A DNA stretch of 64,000 bases, from positions 20,903-84,902 of the forward strand of contig JAQULP010000009.1 in assembly GCA_028718525.1 (NCBI GenBank), read 5' to 3'. This DNA is from Sulfuricurvum sp. (GTDB lineage: Bacteria; Campylobacterota; Campylobacteria; Campylobacterales; Sulfurimonadaceae). The notes below the pieces were generated by a model. It saw nothing but the letters and a program-made list of their open reading frames with translations. It was not told where the DNA came from and made no database searches. Shown in pieces: positions 8,579 to 16,398 of the stretch; within the stretch, counting starts at the first letter, position 1; each line of letters starts with the position of its first letter. The position numbers and the translations under genes were made by a program.

Positions 8579-9801
8579 TGGCTGATACAATGGAACTACG
8601 CGATATCGAGGTATGGGACGGTAACATGGCGGCAAGCCAAGCACTCCGTCAAGTACAGGTTGATGTTGTAGCGGCTTATCCGATTACACCATCAACTCCA
8701 ATCGTAGAAAATTACGGTAATTTTACAGCAAACGGCTATGTAGACGGTGAGTTTGTTATGACCGAATCGGAACACGGTGCAATGTCATGTTGTATCGGTG
8801 CGGCTGCCGCAGGCGGACGTGTCGCAACCGCTACATCTTCGCAAGGGTTCGCTTTGATGGTTGAGACGCTTTATTCCGCATCGGGAATGCGTTTGCCGAT
8901 CGTTCTTAACGTCGTTAACCGTGCAATCGGAGCGCCGTTGAATGTTAACGGTGACCATTCCGATATGTATATGGGGCGTGACAGCGGATGGATCCAATTG
9001 GATGCGTACTGCCCGCAAAACGCATACGATTTGAACTTCATTGCTTTTAAAGTATCTGAAGATCATGATGTACGTCTTCCGGCTATGGTACACCAAGATG
9101 GGTTTATGACATCGCATACAGCACAAGGTGTTGCAACTCTTCCGGATGATGTGGCCTATAACTTTGTCGGTGAGTATAAACCGATGAACGATATGCTTGA
9201 TCTCGATCATCCGGTAACACACGGTGTACAAACGGAAGAAGATTGGCATTTCGAACACAAAGCACGCCAGCAGCATGCGCTGATGACTGCAGTTATTCCA
9301 AAAATCGAAGCAGCGTTTGATGAATTCGAAAAATTGACAGGACGACGTTATAATCTTGTTGAAGCCTACAATATGGAAGATGCAGAAGTTGCGGTTGTAT
9401 GTATGGGTACATCGGTTGAAACGGCTCGTGAAGTTGCCGAAGAGATGCGAGCGCAACACGGAATTAAAGCAGGAGTTGTCGGTATCCGCGTATTCCGTCC
9501 GTGGCCATTAGAGCAAATTGCGGCAGCATTGAAAGACGTTAAAGCAATCGGCGCACTTGACCGCTCAAGCCCGCACGGTACGGTTGGAGCTCTTTTCAAC
9601 GAAATTTCCGGTTCATTGTTTAACACAGATACCAAAGCGGTTCTGACTAACTATATTTATGGATTGGGCGGACGTGACTTGACCAAAGCACACTTGGTAA
9701 GTATCTTTACAGATCTTAAAGCTAATGCAGATGCGGGAAAACCGACAACTCCATTGCAACAATATATCGGTCTTCGCGGACCGAAACTCTCTTTTTTCTA
9801 A
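8578..9801 (+). CDS. porA: Pyruvate:ferredoxin oxidoreductase alpha subunit
   Basis: The alpha subunit binds substrate and the pyrimidine end of thiamine diphosphate. It has 407 residues from the ATG at 8578, which overlaps the porD stop; an upstream in-frame extension inside porD is rejected. Family blocks are GNMAASQALRQVQVDVVAAYPITPSTPIVE near the N-terminus, ESEHGAMSCCIGAAAAGGR, and a C-terminal half with VVCMGTSVETAREV and GIRVFRPWP typical of transketolase domain III. It is followed by porB after nine bases. Confidence 0.93.
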   Translation: MADTMELRDIEVWDGNMAASQALRQVQVDVVAAYPITPSTPIVENYGNFTANGYVDGEFVMTESEHGAMSCCIGAAAAGGRVATATSSQGFALMVETLYSASGMRLPIVLNVVNRAIGAPLNVNGDHSDMYMGRDSGWIQLDAYCPQNAYDLNFIAFKVSEDHDVRLPAMVHQDGFMTSHTAQGVATLPDDVAYNFVGEYKPMNDMLDLDHPVTHGVQTEEDWHFEHKARQQHALMTAVIPKIEAAFDEFEKLTGRRYNLVEAYNMEDAEVAVVCMGTSVETAREVAEEMRAQHGIKAGVVGIRVFRPWPLEQIAAALKDVKAIGALDRSSPHGTVGALFNEISGSLFNTDTKAVLTNYIYGLGGRDLTKAHLVSIFTDLKANADAGKPTTPLQQYIGLRGPKLSFF

Positions 9802-9810
9802 GGAGCCACT

Positions 9811-10767
9811 GTGTCAGAAATTAAAAAAATTAAAAACCTCAAAGAGTTTTCCACTTCGGCGGATCGCTTTGAAGGGGCTAACCTTCTTTGCCCGGGCTGT
9901 GCCCACTCTATTATTGTCCGCGAAGTATTGAACGCTACGAATGATGATTTGATCCTAGCGGCTTCAACCGGATGTTTAGAAGTATGTACGGCAGTTTATC
10001 CGTATACTTCATGGGATGCTTCATGGATCCATATCGGATTTGAAAACGGTTCATCTGCTGTTGCCGGCGCAGAAGCAATGTACAAAGCTCTTAAAAATAA
10101 AGGGCGCCTAAAACAGCCAGATCGTACTCCGAAATTTGTTGCCTTCGGTGGAGACGGTGCGACGTATGACATCGGATTCCAATGGATTTCAGGGTGTTTT
10201 GAACGCGGTCACAATATGATGTACGTCTGTTTGGATAATGAAGTGTATGCAAACACGGGCGGACAACGTTCTTCATCTACACCAATCGGTTCGTCTACTA
10301 CGACAGCTCCGGCAGGTCGAGTAAGCTACGGCGAAAAGATGATGAAAAAAGATATGATGGCTATTATGGCAGCACACGGAGCACCGTATGTTGCACAAGT
10401 GGCTCCGAATAAATGGAAAGATATGGTTGCTAAAATCCAAAAAGGATTTGCTGCAGAAGGCCCTGTTTATATCAATGCAATGTCGGCTTGTACAACAGAG
10501 TGGAAATTTGCCCCTGAAGATACTATTGCTATTTCTGACTTGGCCGTCGATTCATTGGTTTTCCCATTATATGAGATTATCAACGGTGAAAAATTAAATA
10601 TTACATACCGTCCAAAAAATATTATTCCGGTTCGTGATTACCTTGGCGCACAAGGGCGTTTCAAGCACCTGTTCACAAAACAATACGAATATCTTATCGA
10701 CGAGTGGCAAAAAAATGTCGATAAAAAATGGGATTATCTTCAACGTCGTGAAGAGGCAAGTGTCTAA
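9811..10767 (+). CDS. porB: Pyruvate:ferredoxin oxidoreductase beta subunit
   Basis: The beta subunit binds thiamine diphosphate and the 4Fe-4S cluster nearest the active site. It has 318 residues with a GTG start after an AAGGAG site. C27 and C30 (LLCPGCAHS), together with a cysteine in STGCLEVC and one near the C-terminal third (MSACTTEW), fit the PorB cluster ligands. The ThDP/Mg motif begins at GGDGATYDIG, and the EVYANTGGQRSSSTP block is also typical. It ends the por operon. No strong terminator follows, although the next 60 bases are pyrimidine-rich. Confidence 0.93.
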   Translation: MSEIKKIKNLKEFSTSADRFEGANLLCPGCAHSIIVREVLNATNDDLILAASTGCLEVCTAVYPYTSWDASWIHIGFENGSSAVAGAEAMYKALKNKGRLKQPDRTPKFVAFGGDGATYDIGFQWISGCFERGHNMMYVCLDNEVYANTGGQRSSSTPIGSSTTTAPAGRVSYGEKMMKKDMMAIMAAHGAPYVAQVAPNKWKDMVAKIQKGFAAEGPVYINAMSACTTEWKFAPEDTIAISDLAVDSLVFPLYEIINGEKLNITYRPKNIIPVRDYLGAQGRFKHLFTKQYEYLIDEWQKNVDKKWDYLQRREEASV

Positions 10768-10829
10768 GGACACGCCCTTTCACCCCCTCCTCAAACCTTC
10801 ATCTTTTTCTTCCATTCAGACAAAATTGG

Positions 10830-10835
10830 TATTAT
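10830..10835 (+). promoter_or_regulatory. Putative -10 element for the small ORF-lsrK pair
   Basis: TATTAT with an upstream GG (TTGGTATTATC) lies about 42 bases before the 67-residue ORF. It is the best promoter candidate between porB and the AI-2 genes. Confidence 0.35.
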
Positions 10836-10876
10836 CTTTGCTTCTATCGTTTAATATTATTATTTTGGAATAACTT

Positions 10877-11080
10877 ATGTATAGAATGACGTATACCAAT
10901 ACCGGTGTTACCGGATGCTCGGCACGCGGAATCGCAAAACGTGAAAGTAAAGAAGAATTATTAAAGCTTGCGGAAGAACTCAAAGATTCAATATCCATAA
11001 TTGAAATTGCACCTATAGGTAAGGATATCGAAAAGCATATTCCAATGGAATTGTTCACTAATATGAAAGAATTGAAATGA
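10877..11080 (+). CDS. Small unknown protein coupled to the AI-2 kinase gene
   Basis: This is a 67-residue protein I do not recognise. It starts at an ATG (MYRMTYTNTGVTGCSARG) and is rich in charged residues, with a predicted helix in the middle (KESKEELLKLAEELKDS) and a short beta-like ISIIEIAPIG stretch. There is no signal peptide or membrane segment, and only one cysteine. Its stop overlaps the kinase start (ATGA), which argues that it is translated and belongs functionally with lsrK. It could be a small regulator or partner of the kinase. E. coli LsrK is bound by the small protein HPr, but this protein has no HPr active-site signature. Confidence 0.6.
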   Translation: MYRMTYTNTGVTGCSARGIAKRESKEELLKLAEELKDSISIIEIAPIGKDIEKHIPMELFTNMKELK

Positions 11081-12639
11081 GTCGCTATTTCCTTGTTGTC
11101 GATGCGGGAACAGGGAGCGGCAGAGCCGTAATATTTAATACGGCTGGACGTCAAATATCCATTGCGCAGGAGGAGTGGAAGCATATCAGTGAACACGGTG
11201 TTCCCAACTCTATGGGTTTTGACACGGTGCGCAACTGGGAACTCATCTGTCGATGTATCCGCAGGGCCCTTCAGGAAGGGAATATCCGTCCCATGGACAT
11301 TGCGGCTGTGAGCGCCACGAGTATGCGCGAAGGGATCGTGATGTACGATAAAGGACAACGAGAACTTTTCGCGGTTGCCAATGTCGATGCACGTGCTGAT
11401 AATGAGGTTACCTATCTCAAAAATGAATATCCGCTATTTGAGGGAGAATGTTACGCTCAAAGCGGTCAAACATTTGCTCTCGGAGCGATTCCGAGAATCA
11501 TGTGGTTGCGTACCCATCATCCCCGGGTGTACGAACAGGTGGATAAGATCAGTATGATCAGTGATTGGGTTTTGACTAAATTGAGCGGCGTGATCGCTTC
11601 TGAACCGTCAAATGCCGGTACGAGCGGTATCTTTGATCTGTCGACGCGTCAATGGGTTCCCTCAATGGCAGCAAAAGTCGGGATAAAAGACACGATATTT
11701 CCCCCCGTATACGAGAGCGGTACACAAATCGGAACGATAACCCATAAGGCATCTTTAGAGTGCGGGTTGAATCCGGGGACACCGGTAATAACCGGTGGAG
11801 GGGATGTTCAGCTCGGTTCAGCCGGGCTTGGCGTTGTCGGTGCGGGGGATTGTGCCATTTTGGGAGGGACATTTTGGCAGCAGTTGGTCAATTTGGATTC
11901 ACCCTTGGTTCATCCAGAAATGGATCTACGGATCAATCCCCATGTTATCCCCGGGATCACACAGGCGGAGGGGATAACATTTTTTTCCGGGCTGGTTATG
12001 CGATGGTTCAGAGATGCATTATGTCAAGAAGAAGTACACAAAGCGCACGAACGGGGAATAGACCCTTATGCGTATCTGGAGTCGATGGCATCAAAGGTTC
12101 CGGTAGGCTCAAATGGAATAATGGCAATTTTTTCGGACATGATGCACTACGGTAAATGGTATCATGCCGCCCCTTCATTCTTGAATCTCTCCATTGATCC
12201 GGCGGTTGCTTCGAAAGGGGCAATGTTTCGTTCGCTTCAGGAAAATGCGGCAATAGTTTCGATGATGAACCTCGAATCAATTTTTAGCTGGACGCAAAGA
12301 GAGAGTGATTCGATTACCTTTGCAGGGGGTGCAAGCAAAGGGGAATTATGGTGTCAAATTCTTTCGGATGCTACAGGTAAAACAGTCCGTGTTCCGTATG
12401 TAACGGAAGCGACGGCATTGGGGGGCGCATTTGCCTGCGGCGTCGGTATCGGAGAATACGGATCAATTGCGGAAGTGGCCCGTTCACATGTCGAATGGAA
12501 GAGAGAATATACGCCTGATGCTACTCATCGCGCGCTCTATCAGGAGATGGCTGAAAAATGGAAAGAGGCATATAAAGTGCAGCTTTCACTTGTAGATCGA
12601 GGGATTACAACGTCGATGTGGAGGGCCCCGGGGGTTTAA
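11077..12639 (+). CDS. lsrK: Autoinducer-2 kinase (LsrK-type FGGY kinase)
   Basis: LsrK phosphorylates the AI-2 precursor 4,5-dihydroxy-2,3-pentanedione (DPD) at the 5-hydroxyl in the cytoplasm. The 520-residue protein matches the enterobacterial LsrK pattern along its whole length, as I recall that sequence: DAGTGSGRAVIF at the N-terminus, SATSMREGIV, NVDARAD, a GTPVITGGGDVQLG block, GGTFWQQ, NPHVIPGI, an AAPSFLNLSIDP block and a C-terminal VDRGITTSMW. This goes well beyond general FGGY similarity. It overlaps the small upstream ORF by four bases. Its stop codon shares bases with the stop of the convergent LsrG-like gene. No Lsr transporter genes are present nearby. Confidence 0.88.
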   Translation: MSRYFLVVDAGTGSGRAVIFNTAGRQISIAQEEWKHISEHGVPNSMGFDTVRNWELICRCIRRALQEGNIRPMDIAAVSATSMREGIVMYDKGQRELFAVANVDARADNEVTYLKNEYPLFEGECYAQSGQTFALGAIPRIMWLRTHHPRVYEQVDKISMISDWVLTKLSGVIASEPSNAGTSGIFDLSTRQWVPSMAAKVGIKDTIFPPVYESGTQIGTITHKASLECGLNPGTPVITGGGDVQLGSAGLGVVGAGDCAILGGTFWQQLVNLDSPLVHPEMDLRINPHVIPGITQAEGITFFSGLVMRWFRDALCQEEVHKAHERGIDPYAYLESMASKVPVGSNGIMAIFSDMMHYGKWYHAAPSFLNLSIDPAVASKGAMFRSLQENAAIVSMMNLESIFSWTQRESDSITFAGGASKGELWCQILSDATGKTVRVPYVTEATALGGAFACGVGIGEYGSIAEVARSHVEWKREYTPDATHRALYQEMAEKWKEAYKVQLSLVDRGITTSMWRAPGV

Positions 12640-12941
12640 AAAGGGTAGACCTCTTCATCTAAAAGGGTGAGTTCTTCGGTATATTTATCGTCTACAAACG
12701 GTTCGTAATGGGATTTATAATAAGCATAATGTTCCGTATGTTTATGCCCTTCCAAAGATTGCTCATCCGCCCAGGACTCAACAGCAAAAAATTTACGGGG
12801 GTTGGTTTGGGATTGGAAAATATAATAGAACAAACAACCGGGCTCTTTGAGTGAAGGGGCGACCATATCTTCTAATAGTTTCTTGACCGTCGCAATATGC
12901 TCTTCTTTGGCGATGAAGGTCACTTTTTTTGTAATTTTCAT
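12636..12941 (-). CDS. LsrG-like / antibiotic biosynthesis monooxygenase (ABM) domain protein
   Basis: This is a 101-residue single-domain ABM protein, the small ferredoxin-like fold shared by LsrG and quinol monooxygenase YgiN. Typical features are the N-terminal beta strand (KKVTFIAKEEH), the PGCLFYYIFQS strand, FFAVESWADEQSLEGH and the HTEHYAYYKSH helix. LsrG isomerises phospho-DPD, so this gene beside lsrK is a candidate for that step, but the ABM fold alone does not prove it. An AGGAT site precedes the ATG. It lies 14 bases downstream of the aldolase gene on the same strand and meets lsrK tail to tail. Confidence 0.75.
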   Translation of the reverse strand: MKITKKVTFIAKEEHIATVKKLLEDMVAPSLKEPGCLFYYIFQSQTNPRKFFAVESWADEQSLEGHKHTEHYAYYKSHYEPFVDDKYTEELTLLDEEVYPF

Positions 12942-12955
12942 ATAGTTTATCCTTA

Positions 12956-14137
12956 TTATTGAGGTTTTTGTTTTAATTTTGCTTGTTCGAGTTCCCAGTA
13001 TTCCATTTCAAACATCTGCGCCAGGGTAAGTGATCTCCATCCTCCGAGCTGTTCGGCAGAGAGGATAGCCGTAATGGTATGTTTAACGATATCGCCGATA
13101 ATGCGGGACTCCTTTTCATCCTTGCCCAGTACGACAATTCCGACACCTTTGATTACAGCGTATCGGGGAGAGAGATCGAGGCAGATATGCTCAGAGGAAG
13201 CATTGGCATCAAAATAGTTTTGGTAATCCTGCGCAAATTGTCCGATTCCCACAGCGATATCCCTGTCAATAATGGCGGGAAAAGGTTTGATACGGATAAC
13301 ATGTTCAGGGGTAAGCCCCCCCTTCTTTACGAGTGTTTCGAGATTGGGAAGGATACTGAAAAGCTGTGCACGCGGCGAATCGATCAAGAGAGGATAGAGA
13401 TCGCATCCGCGTAATTTGGACGCTTCCGCACCGACCGCTTCCGCGATGGCTGGATCGCCTTTGCCTTCGCAGTCACCGCACGCCAAAGTAACCTGTTTTG
13501 CGAGATACTCTTCGGCAACGCTAACAATGCCGATCATCTTCTCATAAGCGCGTTTGGCATTATTATCAAATGTAAATACGCCGTGATGCATCAAAATCAT
13601 CCCTGATAGAGCATCCCAGTTAATGCCGCGTGTCAAGTCATAGATATGTTTCGCCAATTCGAATCCGGGCATCACATAATCAATGATGAGCATCGTATCT
13701 CCGTAGAGCTCTTGCACCAACGCTTTTCCGTTTGGAGTATTGGTGAGGGTGACGAGGGCGTCGGCATGGGTATGGTCGACAAAATTATAAGGGATAATAG
13801 CGTGGAGTATAGCCTCGATGGAGGGATTCGGGAAGTTTTGGTCACTCATCGCGGCACGCTGCTCGGCTACCATTTGGGTGTCGCTCAGGCGAGTGCGCGT
13901 CGCCATCTCTAAAAGGACATCGAGATTAACGGGAGAAAAGCCGGGTTTTTCAATCGTATCAAGGTTCCAGCCACTCCCCTTGACGTAGAGGGTATTATCG
14001 ATTTTTACGGAAGTATTACCCCCTCCGTGTAAAACAAGATCGGCCTCTTTTCCCAAAAGCTGTGAGCTGTATACCCTCATCGCCAGCGGGTCGTTTCGGT
14101 ATTGTGCGGCGATGGAATCGTCAAAGAGGCTTGTCAT
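12956..14137 (-). CDS. Class II aldolase/adducin family protein (RhaD-like aldolase domain)
   Basis: This 393-residue protein belongs to the zinc-dependent class II aldolases. Zinc-site motifs are DHTHADAL near residue 120 and MILMHHGVF near residue 190. The N-terminus (LHGGGNTSVK and YVKGSGWNLDTI) resembles the aldolase half of bifunctional rhamnulose-1-phosphate aldolase/dehydrogenase proteins, but the dehydrogenase half is absent. The family splits phosphorylated ketoses to DHAP plus an aldehyde. Beside an AI-2 kinase it may act on phospho-DPD or its isomer in place of the thiolase LsrF; that is inference. It is first in a two-gene minus-strand operon and divergent from luxS. Confidence 0.78.
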   Translation of the reverse strand: MTSLFDDSIAAQYRNDPLAMRVYSSQLLGKEADLVLHGGGNTSVKIDNTLYVKGSGWNLDTIEKPGFSPVNLDVLLEMATRTRLSDTQMVAEQRAAMSDQNFPNPSIEAILHAIIPYNFVDHTHADALVTLTNTPNGKALVQELYGDTMLIIDYVMPGFELAKHIYDLTRGINWDALSGMILMHHGVFTFDNNAKRAYEKMIGIVSVAEEYLAKQVTLACGDCEGKGDPAIAEAVGAEASKLRGCDLYPLLIDSPRAQLFSILPNLETLVKKGGLTPEHVIRIKPFPAIIDRDIAVGIGQFAQDYQNYFDANASSEHICLDLSPRYAVIKGVGIVVLGKDEKESRIIGDIVKHTITAILSAEQLGGWRSLTLAQMFEMEYWELEQAKLKQKPQ

Positions 14138-14165
14138 AATGTTAGTTCCTTCTATTAGTGGTCAA

Positions 14166-14171
14166 ATTATA
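14166..14171 (-). promoter_or_regulatory. Putative -10 element for the aldolase/LsrG-like operon
   Basis: A perfect TATAAT on the minus strand, about 30 bases upstream of the aldolase ATG. It sits almost back to back with the luxS -10 candidate, so the two divergent units may share a control region of roughly 100 bases. Confidence 0.45.
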
Positions 14172-14193
14172 GCGACGCTAGGATGAAATATGT

Positions 14194-14199
14194 TACTAT
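14194..14199 (+). promoter_or_regulatory. Putative -10 element for luxS
   Basis: TACTAT, 35 bases upstream of the luxS ATG at 14234. Transcription from here would begin downstream of the alternative ATG at 14183, which supports the later start. Confidence 0.4.
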
Positions 14200-14233
14200 T
14201 GCCCCAATTAAAGATAAAAATTCAAGGATATTC

Positions 14234-14740
14234 ATGCCGTTACTTGACAGTTTTTGTGTTGATCACACCATTATGCCTGCACCTGCCGTTCGTCGTGCAA
14301 AAGGGATGAAAACCCCCAAGGGAGATGATATAACCGTCTTTGACCTCCGTTTTTGCCGTCCGAATGAGGCGATCCTCTCTCCAGAGGGAATTCATACTCT
14401 TGAACATCTGTTTGCCGGATTTATGCGCGATCATTTAAACTCATCTGAAACGGAAATTATCGATATCTCGCCGATGGGGTGCAGAACAGGGTTTTATATG
14501 AGTGTCATCGGTACACCCAAAGAAGAAGCGGTCGTTAAGGCATGGGAAGCCTCCATGAACGACATTCTTGCGGTAGAGAAACAAAGCGATATCCCCGAAC
14601 TCAATATGTATCAGTGCGGGACTTGTGCGATGCATTCGCTCAAAGACGCCAAAGCGATCGCTCAGGATGTTTTGTCTCACGAGATCGGCATTATGGATAA
14701 TGAAGCATTAAAGCTAGATCTTTCAAAGGTGGAATGCTAA
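14234..14740 (+). CDS. luxS: S-ribosylhomocysteine lyase (AI-2 synthase)
   Basis: LuxS cleaves S-ribosylhomocysteine to homocysteine and DPD, the AI-2 precursor, as part of the activated methyl cycle. From the ATG at 14234 the protein has 168 residues, the usual length, and begins MPLLDSF like other LuxS proteins. An AAGGA site lies upstream. Metal ligands H54 and H58 with catalytic E57 lie in HTLEH. The catalytic cysteine is C83 (GCRTGFYM), and the third metal ligand is C128 (YQCGTC). The in-frame ATG at 14183 adds non-homologous residues and is rejected. The gene is divergent from the aldolase/LsrG-like pair and coupled to the next ORF (TAATG). Confidence 0.96.
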   Translation: MPLLDSFCVDHTIMPAPAVRRAKGMKTPKGDDITVFDLRFCRPNEAILSPEGIHTLEHLFAGFMRDHLNSSETEIIDISPMGCRTGFYMSVIGTPKEEAVVKAWEASMNDILAVEKQSDIPELNMYQCGTCAMHSLKDAKAIAQDVLSHEIGIMDNEALKLDLSKVEC

Positions 14741-15042
14741 TGCTGCTTTTATTACCGATGAATGGGGACGATACCCAAGAATCCGAATTGGTCGGAATTT
14801 TAGAAGCCAGTTTTTGGGGTGTCGTCGAGGTTGAAGAGGGACGGGTCATCGAGATTAATTTTTATCCCGATCGTACGACGATAGAGATACCGTGTGATGC
14901 GGTGATCGTAAAAAACAATTACGAACCCGTTATGGAGTTCTTGGATCAACAGATGATGGTATTGGTCGCTCATACCCAGCGCACTATCGACGATATCGTC
15001 GAAGCGTATCTTTTTAGAGAATTGCACGATCTTTCATTATAA
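14740..15042 (+). CDS. Small NifX/FeMo-cofactor-type domain protein (tentative)
   Basis: This is a 100-residue cytoplasmic protein starting at the ATG that overlaps the luxS stop. The layout resembles the dinitrogenase iron-molybdenum cofactor domain (NifX/NafY fold): an N-terminal strand (LLLPMNGDD), SFWGVVEVEEGRVIE in place of the usual FGRAPYF region, a CDAVIVKNNYEP turn, and a C-terminal helix with TIDDIVEAYL. It carries a single cysteine. No nitrogen-fixation genes are nearby, so a general metal-cluster or other role is more likely. The assignment is weak. Confidence 0.5.
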   Translation: MLLLLPMNGDDTQESELVGILEASFWGVVEVEEGRVIEINFYPDRTTIEIPCDAVIVKNNYEPVMEFLDQQMMVLVAHTQRTIDDIVEAYLFRELHDLSL

Positions 15043-15069
15043 TGTATACGCCATCGGAATACATCCCGA

Positions 15070-15081
15070 TTGGCTACGCTA
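15070..15081 (-). repeat. 12-base dispersed motif, copy 1
   Basis: TTGGCTACGCTA on the plus strand. Its exact reverse complement is at 23423-23434 in the mnmG leader. Both copies are followed, in the same orientation, by a CCCGCT...GGGCA segment. Confidence 0.35.
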
Positions 15082-15132
15082 ACGCTGGATTCTACCCGCT
15101 TCGGGGCACAATGTCTTCGGCAGAGTGCCCGT

Positions 15133-15151
15133 GTACGCTTGCGTGCTTTTT
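15133..15151 (+). terminator. Small hairpin with U-run after the luxS unit
   Basis: A short stem of GTACG pairing with CGTGC (one G-U pair), a CTTG loop, then TTTTT. It lies 90 bases after the small NifX-like ORF and just before the next gene. It is a plausible weak rho-independent terminator. Confidence 0.4.
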
Positions 15152-15175
15152 ATCACCTTATTAAGGGTTATAGTT

Positions 15176-15655
15176 ATGATTACTTCGCTTCTGCATCCGA
15201 CGCCTCACACGAAAATCATGATCGTAACGAGTCATTTGGACCGTATGAGCGAAGAGATCGGGGAGTTTTTAGCCCCCTATGAGGGGCTTATCGATTTTTC
15301 GCTTTTTGCAGGGGATCATCAAGAGCTTTTCCACAGTACTTTCCATAAAACATTTATGATCAAAGATTATCGCTCACCAGCAGGGGGGATCCCCCGCGAT
15401 TACGCTTCGGTCATAGTACAGGATGTCTTGCACCGGCATGAGTCTCCTCATAAATTTTTGGAGCTGATCTACCGTACCCTACTCAATGCTTCCGAAGTCA
15501 TAATTATCCAGAAAAACGGCTCTATGGATATTGCAGAGGTCGAATCACTGCTTGATCAGGCAGAATTTCGTGCCATTAACCCGATTACGGATCTTATTGA
15601 GGGGTGTGAGATCATTGTCGGTAAAAAGATGCACATGTGGGGAAACGGACTGTGA
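15176..15655 (+). CDS. Unknown protein, methyltransferase-fold remnant possible
   Basis: This is a 159-residue protein without a clear family. The middle (SVIVQDVLHRHESP, then a helix and ASEVIIIQKNG) is reminiscent of strands 4-5 of a Rossmann-like SAM methyltransferase, but no glycine-rich SAM loop is visible. It may therefore be a degenerate or unrelated fold. The start is the ATG at 15176; an earlier in-frame start adds a hydrophobic stretch from the intergenic hairpin region and is less likely. Its stop overlaps the GTG of mnmD (GTGA). Function unknown; tRNA modification is possible only by association. Confidence 0.55.
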   Translation: MITSLLHPTPHTKIMIVTSHLDRMSEEIGEFLAPYEGLIDFSLFAGDHQELFHSTFHKTFMIKDYRSPAGGIPRDYASVIVQDVLHRHESPHKFLELIYRTLLNASEVIIIQKNGSMDIAEVESLLDQAEFRAINPITDLIEGCEIIVGKKMHMWGNGL

Positions 15656-16398
15656 AGGAATGGGTACGAAGCGAAGACGGAAGCTATACGGCGTACAGCA
15701 GCGAATACGACGAACACTACCACTCGACCAAAGACGGCGCCCTCAACGAATCGCTCAAAAAACATATTGAACCCGCTTTTGCATTGCATCAGGAAAAAGA
15801 TCATCTCCGTATCATCGATATCTGTTTCGGATTGGGGTTTAATACCCTTCTCAGCCTCTATTATCGTGATACCTATTATCCCGATACGACGCTTGAACTC
15901 TATTCCCCCGAGCTTGATGGCGATCTGGTCGCTTCGCTCGTTGATTTTCCCTATCCCGATATCTTTGAGCCGTATCGAAACATCATTACCGACATCGCAA
16001 CGCTCGGCGGATATGAGGACGAGCGGACGCAGATCACTGTGGACATTATGGATGCACGGGTTGCGATGCGTGAACTGGAGGGGGAATGGGACATCTGCTA
16101 TCAGGACGCGTTCAGCCCCTCGGTAAATCCAGCCCTATGGACACGGGAATATTTCGCCGATATTACACGGCTGATGGGTGAGGACGGGATTATTACGACC
16201 TATTCGACGGCACTCTCTACGCGGTTGGCTTTGTATGAAAATGGCTTGCAGGTGTACCTGAACAGGGGTGAAGGGTATCGCAATGCGACGATCGCTTCAA
16301 AACGGGAATTAAACGAGTATGAGAAGGTCGATATGGCCCATAAGATCGCGTGCAATCCCGATGCCAAAAGCCTCACCGACGAAAATTCGGCTCTTTAA
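15652..16398 (+). CDS. mnmD: MnmD-like tRNA wobble-uridine methyltransferase
   Basis: MnmD, the methyltransferase half of MnmC, completes mnm5(s2)U at the wobble base of certain tRNAs. The 248-residue protein has the DUF752/MnmC pattern: an N-terminal SEYDEHYHSTKDGALNES, the SAM motif DICFGLGFNTL, and YQDAFSPSVNPALWTREYF with the conserved aspartate. The FAD oxidase half of MnmC is absent, as in other stand-alone MnmD proteins. The start is the GTG at 15652, coupled to the upstream stop and with GGGGA before it. Its 3' end overlaps the convergent gene at 16373 by 26 bases. MnmG, encoded at 23.5 kb, acts upstream in the same pathway. Confidence 0.82.
   Translation: MKEWVRSEDGSYTAYSSEYDEHYHSTKDGALNESLKKHIEPAFALHQEKDHLRIIDICFGLGFNTLLSLYYRDTYYPDTTLELYSPELDGDLVASLVDFPYPDIFEPYRNIITDIATLGGYEDERTQITVDIMDARVAMRELEGEWDICYQDAFSPSVNPALWTREYFADITRLMGEDGIITTYSTALSTRLALYENGLQVYLNRGEGYRNATIASKRELNEYEKVDMAHKIACNPDAKSLTDENSAL

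Noticed and set aside
8785..9459. Long antisense frame inside porA, and similar ones in mnmG (24040-24663) and petC (28062-28733)
   Set aside because: Arise from the codon bias of conserved genes on the other strand; rich in Cys/His/Arg with no domain sense.
10851..10869. Fur-like AT-rich stretch before the small ORF-lsrK pair
   Set aside because: Matches the consensus at only about 10 of 14 positions in very AT-rich sequence; not better than expected by chance.
11077..12639. Glycerol or xylulose kinase reading of the FGGY kinase
   Set aside because: Many blocks specific to AI-2 kinases are present along the full length, and the neighbours include luxS and an LsrG-like gene rather than sugar genes.
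14183..14233. Alternative ATG start for luxS at 14183
   Set aside because: It would add 17 residues not seen in LuxS proteins, lies upstream of the likely transcription start, and lacks a ribosome site; the ATG at 14234 has AAGGA and the family start MPLLDSF.
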